From: Elioraea sp.
Lineage (GTDB): Bacteria > Pseudomonadota > Alphaproteobacteria > Acetobacterales > Acetobacteraceae
Assembly: GCF_022842375.1 (NCBI RefSeq)
Contig: NZ_JALHPR010000008.1
Location: 62,001 to 126,000 of the forward strand
DNA: 64,000 bases
Direction: 5' to 3'
Numbering within the stretch: position 1 is the stretch's first letter; each line of letters opens with the position of its first letter. The position numbers and the translations under genes are program-made. Of this stretch, positions 19,371-27,917 are shown piece after piece. The notes under the pieces were generated by a model. The model was not told where the DNA came from, searched no databases, and worked only from the letters and a program-made list of their open reading frames with translations.

Positions 19371-19674
19371 ATGATCGCACGCCGGTCGCTGCGGCCGCTC
19401 GCGGCGCTGCCGATCGCGGGCAGGGTGCGTGCGCAGGCGCCGTCCGGGCGGAAGCGCCGCATCGGGGTGATCGTCTGGAGCGCCGAGGGTGACCCGGACG
19501 CGCTGCGCCGTGCCGCCGCGCTGCGCGAGGGGCCTGCGTGGCGAGAGCCCGGGCGAACTGCCGGTACAACTGCCGACGCGGTTCGAGTTCTTCATCAACC
19601 GCCCCTCCGCCCGTGCGCTCGGGCGGGAGTTCCCGCCGATGCTGCTCGCCCGGGCCGACGAGGTGCTCGAATGA
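19371..19674 (+). pseudogene. ABC_sub_bind protein remnant (internal deletion plus frameshift), array copy psi
   Basis: N-terminus [37 protein letters not shown] in one frame, then C-terminal [40 protein letters not shown] in another; about two thirds of the gene missing. Confidence 0.85.
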
Positions 19675-19684
19675 TGGTGATGAC

Positions 19685-20641
19685 ATGATCGGCCGCCGCG
19701 GCGTTCTCGCCCTGCCGTTGCTCGCGGCTCCGGCGCTGGCGCAGGGTCAGGTGCGGATCGGCTGGGTCTCGGTCTTTCCCCTGCGCCAGGTCTCGGCCTA
19801 TCTCGATGCATTCCGCGAGGGCCTGGCTGCGCTCGGCTATGTCGAAGGGCGAAATCTCGTTCTCGATGCGGTCTCGGCCGAGGGCGACGCCTCCCGCCTG
19901 CCCGAGGTGCTGGACAGCCTGCTGCGTCGGCGGCCGGCGGTGATCGTCGCCCAAGGAGCGGCAATCTTCGCCGCCGAACGCGTCCGGACCGTGCCGGTGG
20001 TGTTCGGGTTCAGCGGCGATCCGGTGCTCGCCGGGCTCACCGACAGTCTTGCGCGGCCGAGCCGCAACCTCACGGGCATGACTTTCATGGCGGTGGACCT
20101 GAACGAGAAGCGGCTCGACCTGTTGCGCGAGCTGCTGCCCGCCTCGCGCCGGGTCGTGTTGACCGGCGACCCTGTGCATCCCGGCGCGGAGCTTGAGGTC
20201 GCAGCGTCCCGCGCCATGGCGGAGCGGCTTGGGATAGCCGCGCGGTGGGTGCCAACGGCGAGCCGCGCAATGGTGCGCGAGCTGCTCGCCGAACTGGAGA
20301 TCAACCCGCCCGACGCGCTCGTAGTGCTGCCGGACAGCGTGATGCTGCAAAGCCGCAGCGATGTGGCCGCGTTCGGGGTCGCACGTCGCACGCCCACCAT
20401 GTCAGGCTGGCGGATCTTCGCCGAGAGTGGCGGGCTGGTGAGCTATGGGCCGCATCTCGAGACGAGTTTTCAGCGCCTTGCTCACTATGCGGTACGCCTG
20501 CTGGCGGGCGCTCGCCCAGCCGAGCTCCCGGTGGAGCGGCCGACGCGTTTCGAACTCGTGCTGAACCGCCGGACGGCCGAGGCTATCCGGCTGGACCTGC
20601 CGTTGGCGCTGCTCGCCCGGGCGGACGAGGTGCTCGAATGA
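19685..20641 (+). CDS. ABC_sub_bind periplasmic binding protein, array copy 2
   Basis: MIGRRGVLALPLLAAPALAQGQVRIGWVSVFPLRQVSAYLDAFREGLAALGYVEGRNLVLDAVSAEG...[10 protein letters not shown]. Confidence 0.9.
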   Translation: MIGRRGVLALPLLAAPALAQGQVRIGWVSVFPLRQVSAYLDAFREGLAALGYVEGRNLVLDAVSAEGDASRLPEVLDSLLRRRPAVIVAQGAAIFAAERVRTVPVVFGFSGDPVLAGLTDSLARPSRNLTGMTFMAVDLNEKRLDLLRELLPASRRVVLTGDPVHPGAELEVAASRAMAERLGIAARWVPTASRAMVRELLAELEINPPDALVVLPDSVMLQSRSDVAAFGVARRTPTMSGWRIFAESGGLVSYGPHLETSFQRLAHYAVRLLAGARPAELPVERPTRFELVLNRRTAEAIRLDLPLALLARADEVLE

Positions 20642-21612
20642 TCACTCGCCGTGCCCTGCTGCTGTTCGCCCTTGCCCCCACCGTCGCCCGTTCCCAGCCG
20701 CGACGGCTGCCGGTGGTTGCTTTCGTCGGCTTCGCCTCCGCTGAGGGCGACAGGCTGACCGTCGAATCCTTTCGCGACGGCATGCGTGCGCAGGGCGAGA
20801 TCGAGGGACAGACGTGGCGTTTCGTGCATCGCCATGCCGGCGGTGATGCGGCGCGCGGGGCCGCCATCATCCGCGACCTCGCGGCCCTGCCGGTGGACGT
20901 GTTCGTCGTACCTGGCCCCGCTGCCGCCCGCGCGGTGCGGCGCGCGACGACGATTCCGCTTGTCGCTGTTGGCCTGCCGCCCGTCGTAAGCGACCCGGAG
21001 TTGTTCGCGTCCCTCTCCCACCCCGGCGGCTCCGTGACGGGGTTTGCGAGTTTCGGCGAGGAGATGTCGGCCAAGCGTATCGAATTGCTGCGCGAGGCGA
21101 TCCCGGGCCTCGCCGTGATCGGCGTGATGCACAACGCAAGCGACCCGACATTCGACGCCTGGGGAAGGCTCACCGAGGCGTCGGCGACCGCGCAGGGGCT
21201 GCGCGCGCTCCGCGTGCCGATCGCCGCGCGCGACCCGGTTTTACTTGCAGAGCGGATGCGCGGCCTCCGTGCGGCCGGTGGCACCGCGCTCGTGGTCGTG
21301 CGCGACTTCCTGACGAGCTCGCTGATTGCCGAGATCGTCGCCGCGGCGGAAGCGGAGGGCATCGCGGTGATCGGCGACCAGGCCCGCTTTGCCGAGGCCG
21401 GTGCCCTGCTCAGCTTCGGCGCCAGCCTGCCCGACCTGTTCCGCCGTGCTGCCCTCTACGTCACGCGCATCCTGCATGGCGAAAAGCCGGGGAACCTGCC
21501 AGTGCAGCTGCCGACCAAGGTCGAGTTCGTCGTGAACCTCCGCTCGGCAAGCGCGCTTGGCATCGCCGTTCCCCGTGCCATCCTCGCGCGCGCCGACGAG
21601 GTGATCGAATGA
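20638..21612 (+). CDS. ABC_sub_bind periplasmic binding protein, array copy 3
   Basis: MITRRALLLFALAPTVARSQPRRLPVVAFVGFASAEGDRLTVESFRDGMRAQGEIEGQTW...ILARADEVIE; ATGA overlap with copy 2. Confidence 0.9.
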   Translation: MITRRALLLFALAPTVARSQPRRLPVVAFVGFASAEGDRLTVESFRDGMRAQGEIEGQTWRFVHRHAGGDAARGAAIIRDLAALPVDVFVVPGPAAARAVRRATTIPLVAVGLPPVVSDPELFASLSHPGGSVTGFASFGEEMSAKRIELLREAIPGLAVIGVMHNASDPTFDAWGRLTEASATAQGLRALRVPIAARDPVLLAERMRGLRAAGGTALVVVRDFLTSSLIAEIVAAAEAEGIAVIGDQARFAEAGALLSFGASLPDLFRRAALYVTRILHGEKPGNLPVQLPTKVEFVVNLRSASALGIAVPRAILARADEVIE

Positions 21613-21622
21613 GGCCAGCCCC

Positions 21623-22573
21623 GTGATCGCGCGCCGCTCCGTCCTGGCCCTTCCGGCGCTGGCATACGCGCCCGCCGCCGCAGCGGCACCGCGCCGCCTC
21701 GGTGCGCTGCTGTTGACTGGCCGGGCGGACGTGCTGCTGCGCACCCACCTGCTGCCGGAGCTCGCGCGGCGGGGCTGGCGGGAGGGGGCAAACCTGACGC
21801 TCGATGCCCACGTCGCCGCTGCGCCCGACCAGCCTCGCGCCGCGGCGGCTCTGGTGGCGACCGCACCCGACATCATCGTCGCCGTAGGCGCGCCCGCCGT
21901 TCGCGCGGCACGGGCGGCGACCGACGCGATTCCGATCGTGATGCACGGCGCCGATGCCCGCCTGCTCGCCGGCACCTCCATGGCGCGGCCAGGCGGCAAC
22001 GCCACGGGCGTCGTGGCCAACACGCCGGAGGCGGAAGGCAAGCGGCTCGAGATGGTGGCCGAGCTCACCCCGCCCGGCACCCCCGTCGCGGCGCTGTTCC
22101 ACAGCGGCACCGACCAGCTGTCGCCACGCCTTGCCGCGATGGAGGCCGCCGCTCGGCAGGCGGGCCGTGCTTTCGTCGCGCAGCAGTGGGAAGGGACGGA
22201 GGGCGCTGCACCTGCCCTCGCCTCGCTTGCCGCGCAGGGTGTCCGCGGCGTGGCCCTCGGCGGCACACCGGAATCGCTCCGCGATGCGCGCCGGATCGCT
22301 GCCGCTGCACGGGCGATGCGGCTCGCCACGATCGGCCAATGGCGAAGCATGGTCGACGAAGGCTGCACCGCGAGCCATGGCCCGGACTTCCACGCGCTCT
22401 ATGCCCGCGTGGCGCATTTCGTGGCACTGATCCTCCGTGGCACGCAGCCGGGCGAACTGCCTATCGAGGCACCGATGCGGGTCGAGACGGTGATCGATCT
22501 CCGCGCCGCCGCCGCCCTCGGCCTCGCCGTTCCCGTTGCCCTCCTCGCCCGCGCCGACGAGGTGATCGAATGA
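21623..22573 (+). CDS. ABC_sub_bind periplasmic binding protein, array copy 4
   Basis: GTG start 21623: MIARRSVLALPALAYAPAAAAAPRRLGALLLTGRADVLLRTHLLPELARRGWREGANLTL...[10 protein letters not shown]. Confidence 0.88.
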   Translation: MIARRSVLALPALAYAPAAAAAPRRLGALLLTGRADVLLRTHLLPELARRGWREGANLTLDAHVAAAPDQPRAAAALVATAPDIIVAVGAPAVRAARAATDAIPIVMHGADARLLAGTSMARPGGNATGVVANTPEAEGKRLEMVAELTPPGTPVAALFHSGTDQLSPRLAAMEAAARQAGRAFVAQQWEGTEGAAPALASLAAQGVRGVALGGTPESLRDARRIAAAARAMRLATIGQWRSMVDEGCTASHGPDFHALYARVAHFVALILRGTQPGELPIEAPMRVETVIDLRAAAALGLAVPVALLARADEVIE

Positions 22574-22614
22574 GGCCCATCCCCCCACCGCGCGGCCATG
22601 GCAGGAGCGTACCA

Positions 22615-23655
22615 ATGTCCGACCGGCCCATCGAGGGGGGCATCGTGGCCGATGATGCCGCGGAAGCGCCCGGGACGCAGCGCAGCTTGGGACGGCGCGC
22701 CGTCGTCGCGGCCACGCTCGCCTCGCCGCTGGTGTGCCGCGTCGCGCTGGCACAGCCAGGACGGCCGCTGAGGATCGGGTATATCGTCAACGGACCGGAA
22801 CGGACGATCTTCGAGGAGAAGTTCGAGCTCGGCATGAAGGAAAACGGCTACGTGGTCGGCCGCAACCTCATGATCGACTATCGCCACCAGCTCCGCCCCG
22901 ACCATGACCTGTCCGACGTGATGCGCGGCCTCGTTGCCGCGCGGGTGGACGCGATCGTCGCCTCCACGCGCGGCGGCGTTCTCGCCGCGAAGGCGGCGAC
23001 GACGACTATCCCGATCGTATTCGGTGCGACGCGCGATGCCATCCAGGACGGGCTGGTGCAGAGCCTGGCGCGGCCTGAGGCGAACGTCACCGGGCAGTCC
23101 TTCCACGCGGGCGAGCTTTCAGCCAAGCGCGTGCAGCTCATGCGCGACGCGTTCCCGCACGAGCAGAAATTCGGTGCCATCTTCAACATCTACTACCCAT
23201 CGCAGATCCAGATCGACGAGGCGTCGCGCGCCCAGGCGCAGCTCGGCATCGATCTCGTCTTCCGGGGCATCGCCGTTCCCGAGGGGCTGGACGAGGCGTT
23301 CGGCGCGCTCAGGCGCGAGGGCGTTGCCGCGCTGTTCGTCGTGTCCGATGTCTCGACCATCTCGAACCGCCTCACGCTCGGCGAGGTCGCGATCCGGCAC
23401 CGCATGCCGCTGATGCTGTCGAACCGCCGCTACCTTACCGGTGGCGGGCTCATGAGCTACGGGCCCGACATCAGCGACGGGTTCCGCCGCGCGGCACGGC
23501 AGGTGGTGCGGGCAGCGACGGGAACGCCGATCAGCCACATCCCCGTCGAGAACCCGACGCATTTCGAGCTCGTGATCGACCTCCGTGCGGCCAGGGCGCT
23601 CGGCGTCGAGATCGATCGGTCCGTTCTCGACCGTGCCGACGAGGTGATCGAATGA
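22615..23655 (+). CDS. ABC_sub_bind periplasmic binding protein, array copy 5
   Basis: MSDRPIEGG...LGRRAVVAATLASPLVCRVALAQPGRPLRIGYIVNGPERTIFEEKFELGMKENGYVVGRNLMIDYRHQ...VLDRADEVIE; alternative ATG 22570. Confidence 0.88.
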   Translation: MSDRPIEGGIVADDAAEAPGTQRSLGRRAVVAATLASPLVCRVALAQPGRPLRIGYIVNGPERTIFEEKFELGMKENGYVVGRNLMIDYRHQLRPDHDLSDVMRGLVAARVDAIVASTRGGVLAAKAATTTIPIVFGATRDAIQDGLVQSLARPEANVTGQSFHAGELSAKRVQLMRDAFPHEQKFGAIFNIYYPSQIQIDEASRAQAQLGIDLVFRGIAVPEGLDEAFGALRREGVAALFVVSDVSTISNRLTLGEVAIRHRMPLMLSNRRYLTGGGLMSYGPDISDGFRRAARQVVRAATGTPISHIPVENPTHFELVIDLRAARALGVEIDRSVLDRADEVIE

Positions 23656-24626
23656 TCCCGCGCCGCACGATGCTCGGCGGCAGCCTCACCGCCACCGCAC
23701 TCACGCGACCTGCCCACGCCCGGCCCGTTCCCTTGCGAATCGGGTGGCTGACGATGCAGCGGCCCGCGTCGCTCGCACCCTTCATCCCGGCGCTGCGCGC
23801 GGGGCTTGCCGAGCGGAACCTGGTCGAGGGGCGCGACCTCATCCTTGATTTTCGCTTCGGCAACGATGATCGGGCGCGCGTGCCGGCATTGCTTGATGAG
23901 CTGATGCGCGTTCCGGTGCGGCTCCTGCTCGTGCAGGGTGCTGCGGCGGCACCTGTGATCCGCGCGCGGCCGCCCGTACCGGTGGTGTTCGTGATGAGCA
24001 GCGATCCGGTCGCGGCCGGTCTGGCGGACAGTCTCTCCCGTCCGCCGGCTGGCGTCACCGGCATCACTTTCCTGTCCGCTGCGCTGAACGGCAAGCGTGT
24101 CGAGCTGCTGCACGAGCTGCGTCCTGGCCTCCAGCGTCTCGCCGTGCTCAGCAACCCTGGCCATCCCGGCGAAGCGCTGGAGCGTGCCGAGGCGGAGGCG
24201 GCGGCGCGCCGGCATGGCATGGCGGCACGTTTCCATCACGTACAGAATGAGGCAGAGCTCGATGCTGCCTTCGCGGTCATGGCCGCCGACGATGCCGAGG
24301 GGATGGTGGTGTTCGCTGATGGGTTCGCGCTGCAGAACCGCACGGCAATCGCTGCCTTCGCGACGGCGCGGCGCATCCCGCTGATCTCCGGCTGGCGTGC
24401 CTTCGCCGAGGCGGGCGCGCTCGTCAGCTATGGCCCACGGCTCGAGGACGCCTACCGGCGCCTTGCCCATTTCGTCGCCCGCATCCTGCGCGGTGCGCGG
24501 CCGGAGGATATGCCGATCGAGCAGCCGCGCGTGTTCGAGCTCGTGGTGAACCAGCGGAGCGCCGAGGTCATCGGGATCGAAATTTCGACAGCCCTGCTCG
24601 CCCGCGCAGACCTGGTGCTGGAATGA
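23652..24626 (+). CDS. ABC_sub_bind periplasmic binding protein, array copy 6
   Basis: MIPRRTMLGGSLTATALTRPAHARPVPLRIGWLTMQRPASLAPFIPALRAGLAERNLVEGRDLILDFRFGNDD...LLARADLVLE; ATGA overlap. Confidence 0.9.
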   Translation: MIPRRTMLGGSLTATALTRPAHARPVPLRIGWLTMQRPASLAPFIPALRAGLAERNLVEGRDLILDFRFGNDDRARVPALLDELMRVPVRLLLVQGAAAAPVIRARPPVPVVFVMSSDPVAAGLADSLSRPPAGVTGITFLSAALNGKRVELLHELRPGLQRLAVLSNPGHPGEALERAEAEAAARRHGMAARFHHVQNEAELDAAFAVMAADDAEGMVVFADGFALQNRTAIAAFATARRIPLISGWRAFAEAGALVSYGPRLEDAYRRLAHFVARILRGARPEDMPIEQPRVFELVVNQRSAEVIGIEISTALLARADLVLE

Positions 24627-25585
24627 CACCGCGGCGCACCGCCCTCGCGCTGCCGCTGGCGTGGCTTGCGCGACCGGCCCGCGCACAGTTGCGGCGGCCG
24701 CCGCGGGTGGGGTACCTCCACTCCGTCAGCATCGGTCCTGCCAACAATGCGACGCGGCTGATCGTCGGCGCGCTCAAGGCGCGCGGCCTCGTCGAGGGAC
24801 AGACGATCTTCCTGCGCGCCGGACGAGGCGAACCCGCAATCCTCGCGCGCGTGCTCGATGAACTCGTGGCGATCGATCCCGATGTGCTCGTCGCCGTCGG
24901 CGCGCCAGCCGTGCTTGCCGCGGCACAGCACGTGCGTCGCCTGCCTGTGGTCGGCGTCGACCTCGAGACGGATCCTGTCGCGGCCGGGCTGGCCACCTCC
25001 GTTGCGAGGCCAGGCGGGCACGTCACGGGGCTGTTTCTCGATCAGCCCTCGATGGCAGCGAAGTGGCTCGACCTGCTGCTCGAACTCGCGCCCACCGTAC
25101 GGCACGTGGTGTTCATCTGGGACGCGATGACGGGGCCGCACCAGCTGCACGCCGCGACCGCGCAGGCCATGCGGCGGCGTCTGACGAGCGACGTCGTGAA
25201 CCCTTTCGACCCAGATGCCCTGCCGTCGGCACTTGCGACCCGCACGCCGGGCACCACGGGTGTTGTGATGCTGACGGCGCCCGGCATCACCGAGCACCTG
25301 CCGCGCATCGGCGTATCCCTCCGCGCCGCGCGGGTTCCGGGCGTGACCTTCCTTCCCAATTTCGTGGGCCATGGCTTCGCGATGGGCTACGGCATCGACC
25401 AGGCGCACTACTATGCCCGCGCCGCGGCGATCGTCGACCGCATCCTCGATGGCGATGACCCGGGCGCCATTCCGATCGAGCGGCCGACGCGCTTCCGCTT
25501 CGCCATCGACGTCCGCATCACCGATGCGCTCGGCCTCGTCGTCCCCAACACGCTTCTCGCGCAGGCCGACGAGGTGCTGGAGTGA
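24623..25585 (+). CDS. ABC_sub_bind periplasmic binding protein, array copy 7
   Basis: MTPRRTALALPLAWLARPARAQLRRPPRVGYLHSVSIGPANNATRLIVGALKARGLVEGQTIFLRAGRGE...LLAQADEVLE; ATGA overlap. Confidence 0.9.
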   Translation: MTPRRTALALPLAWLARPARAQLRRPPRVGYLHSVSIGPANNATRLIVGALKARGLVEGQTIFLRAGRGEPAILARVLDELVAIDPDVLVAVGAPAVLAAAQHVRRLPVVGVDLETDPVAAGLATSVARPGGHVTGLFLDQPSMAAKWLDLLLELAPTVRHVVFIWDAMTGPHQLHAATAQAMRRRLTSDVVNPFDPDALPSALATRTPGTTGVVMLTAPGITEHLPRIGVSLRAARVPGVTFLPNFVGHGFAMGYGIDQAHYYARAAAIVDRILDGDDPGAIPIERPTRFRFAIDVRITDALGLVVPNTLLAQADEVLE

Positions 25586-27522
25586 GCGGCCCGACGCTTT
25601 CGCTCGCGCAACGGCTGACGCTGGCCTTCCTCGGCCTTGTGGCTGCCGTGCTGCTCGTCAACGGCAGCATCTCGATGTGGTTTGCCTACCGCGAGGCCAC
25701 CGAGGCTGCGGTGCGCGTCGAGCAGGAGAAGGCCGATGCGGCGGCCGAACGCGTCGCGCAGTTCATCGCCGAGCTCGAACAGCAGATCGGCTGGACCACG
25801 CGGGCCGACTGGGCGCGCGTGCCGATGGAACAGCGGCGCTACGACTTCATCCGCCTGCTGCGCCAGGCACCGGCGATCACAGAACTGCTCTTCGTCGACG
25901 GCGGCGGGCATGAGCGGCTGCGCCTCTCCCGCCTCGAACCCGATGTGCTCGACAGCGGCACCGACCTCTCAGCCGATCCACGGTTTCGGGGTGCCCGCGA
26001 GAACCGCGTCTGGTACGGGCCGGTGACGTTCCGGCGCGGCTCCGAACCCTACATGCCCGTCGCGATGGCACATGCCGGGCGCAACCCGGGTGTCACGATC
26101 GCCGATGTGAACCTCAAGCTGATCTGGGAGGTGATCACCGCGATCCGCGTTGGCGGCACGGGCTATGCCTTCGTCACCGATGCCGCAGGCCGCCTCGTCG
26201 CCCACCCCGACATGAGCCTCGTGCTGCGCGAGACGGACCTCTCGCGCCTGCCGCAGGTGGCGAGTGCCATCACAGGCGCGGGCGAGCGCGTGCGCACGGC
26301 ACGGGGCCTTAACGGGCGCTCGGTGCTTTCGGCGCATGCCACGATCCCGCGCCTTGGGTGGCTCGTGTTCGTCGAACAGCCGACGGTGGAGGCGCTGGCG
26401 CCCGTCTATGCGGCGGCCTACCAGACATTGGCGTTGCTCTCCCTCGGCGTCGTGCTCGCACTCGGCGCGGGCGTGTTCCTCGCACGCCGCCTCACCGGCC
26501 CGATCCGGGCGTTGCAGGCGGGGGCCGAGCGGGTCGGCCAGGGCGACCTCACGCAGCGCATCGATGTCGGTGCAGCCGATGAGATCGGCACGCTCGCGCT
26601 GCGGTTCAACGAGATGGCGGCTCGCATCCAGGAGGCGCAGGAGACGCTCGAGGCCAAGGTCGAGGACCGCACGCGTGAGCTCGCGCAATCGCTCGACGAG
26701 CTTCGTGCGGCACAGGATCGGCTGGTGCAGACCGAGAAGCTTGCCTCTCTGGGGCAGCTGACCGCGGGCATCGCGCACGAGATCAAGAACCCGCTGAACT
26801 TCGTCAACAACTTCGCCGACCTGTCGCGCGAGCTGATCGAGGAACTAAGCTCGACGATGGAAAAAGCTGGACCGGCGCTCGACCCTGCGCTGCGGGCAGA
26901 CGTGGAGGAGGTGTGCGGTACGCTGCGCAACAACCTCGACAAGATCACCACGCATGGCAAGCGTGCCGACAGCATCGTGCGCAACATGCTCGCCCACTCC
27001 CGGGAGGGAAAGAGCGAGCGCCGCAGCGTCGAGCTCAACGCGCTGGTCGAAGAGGCGTTGAATCTGGCCTGGCATGGAACCCGGGCCGAGCGGCCAGGCT
27101 TCAACATCACACTCGAGAAGCGTCTCGACGCGGGCCTTGGGCAGGTGCAGATCTTTCCGCAGGAACTCACCCGCGTCCTGCTCAACCTGTTCGGCAACGC
27201 CTTCTACGCCGTTCAGAACAAGGAAGGGGTGGGTTTTCAGCCACACCTGCTCGTCACGACAGAGCAACGGTCCGGTAGCGTGGTGGTGCGGGTCCGAGAC
27301 AATGGCACCGGCATTCCGGAGCCGGTGCGCACCCGCATCTTCGAGCCGTTCTTCACGACCAAGCCGCCCGGCCAGGGGACTGGGCTCGGACTCTCGCTTT
27401 CGCACGATATCGTGGTGCGCCAACATGGTGGCGAGCTCGCTGTGGCGACCGAACCCGGCGCCTGGACCGAGTTCACCATCACGCTGCCCCGCGGCCCGGT
27501 GCTTGAGGGGAGAGCGGCATGA
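25582..27522 (+). CDS. sensor histidine kinase with Cache-like extracytoplasmic sensor, HAMP, HisKA and HATPase
   Basis: N-terminal TM, SADPRFRGARENRVWYGPVTFRRGSEPYMPVAMAHAGRNPGVTIADVNLKLIWEVITAIRVGGTGYAFVTDAAGRLVAHPD (Cache-like); RRLTGPIRALQAGAERVGQGDLTQRI (HAMP); LGQLTAGIAHEIKNPLNFVNNFADLS (H box); GTGLGLSLSHDIVVRQHGGEL. Confidence 0.93.
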   Translation: MSGPTLSLAQRLTLAFLGLVAAVLLVNGSISMWFAYREATEAAVRVEQEKADAAAERVAQFIAELEQQIGWTTRADWARVPMEQRRYDFIRLLRQAPAITELLFVDGGGHERLRLSRLEPDVLDSGTDLSADPRFRGARENRVWYGPVTFRRGSEPYMPVAMAHAGRNPGVTIADVNLKLIWEVITAIRVGGTGYAFVTDAAGRLVAHPDMSLVLRETDLSRLPQVASAITGAGERVRTARGLNGRSVLSAHATIPRLGWLVFVEQPTVEALAPVYAAAYQTLALLSLGVVLALGAGVFLARRLTGPIRALQAGAERVGQGDLTQRIDVGAADEIGTLALRFNEMAARIQEAQETLEAKVEDRTRELAQSLDELRAAQDRLVQTEKLASLGQLTAGIAHEIKNPLNFVNNFADLSRELIEELSSTMEKAGPALDPALRADVEEVCGTLRNNLDKITTHGKRADSIVRNMLAHSREGKSERRSVELNALVEEALNLAWHGTRAERPGFNITLEKRLDAGLGQVQIFPQELTRVLLNLFGNAFYAVQNKEGVGFQPHLLVTTEQRSGSVVVRVRDNGTGIPEPVRTRIFEPFFTTKPPGQGTGLGLSLSHDIVVRQHGGELAVATEPGAWTEFTITLPRGPVLEGRAA

Positions 27523-27917
27523 GCGTCCTGGTACTCGTCGTGGACGACGAACCGGACATCGCCGATCTGTTCCGGCAGCAGTTCCGCCACGATCTGCGGC
27601 AGGCCCGCTTCGCGCTGGGCTTCGCCACGTCAGGACCGCAGGCACTCGGGCTCATTGCAGCGGCCCAGGGGCGCGACATCATCCTCCTGCTCTCCGACAT
27701 CAACATGCCTGGAATGAGCGGGTTCGACCTGCTTGCCCGCGCCCGCGCGCTGCGTCCTGACCTGCCTATCATCATGATCACCGCCTATGATGATGCCGCA
27801 ACACGTTCACGCGCCGTTGCCGAAGGGGCCGAGGGGCTCGTCGCCAAGCCGATCGATTTCACGCTGCTGCGCATTGAAATCGAGCGCCGCCTCGCAGTAC
27901 GGGAAGCCCGGCGATGA
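27519..27917 (+). CDS. stand-alone response regulator receiver
   Basis: 132 aa, [14 protein letters not shown]...[17 protein letters not shown]...MITAYDD...[10 protein letters not shown]; no output domain. Confidence 0.93.
   Translation: MSVLVLVVDDEPDIADLFRQQFRHDLRQARFALGFATSGPQALGLIAAAQGRDIILLLSDINMPGMSGFDLLARARALRPDLPIIMITAYDDAATRSRAVAEGAEGLVAKPIDFTLLRIEIERRLAVREARR

Noticed and set aside
18395-25585. Reading the tandem binding-protein run as one CRISPR-like or VNTR repeat
   Set aside because: Units are ~1 kb diverged coding genes, not short direct repeats with spacers; only junction cassettes are near-identical.
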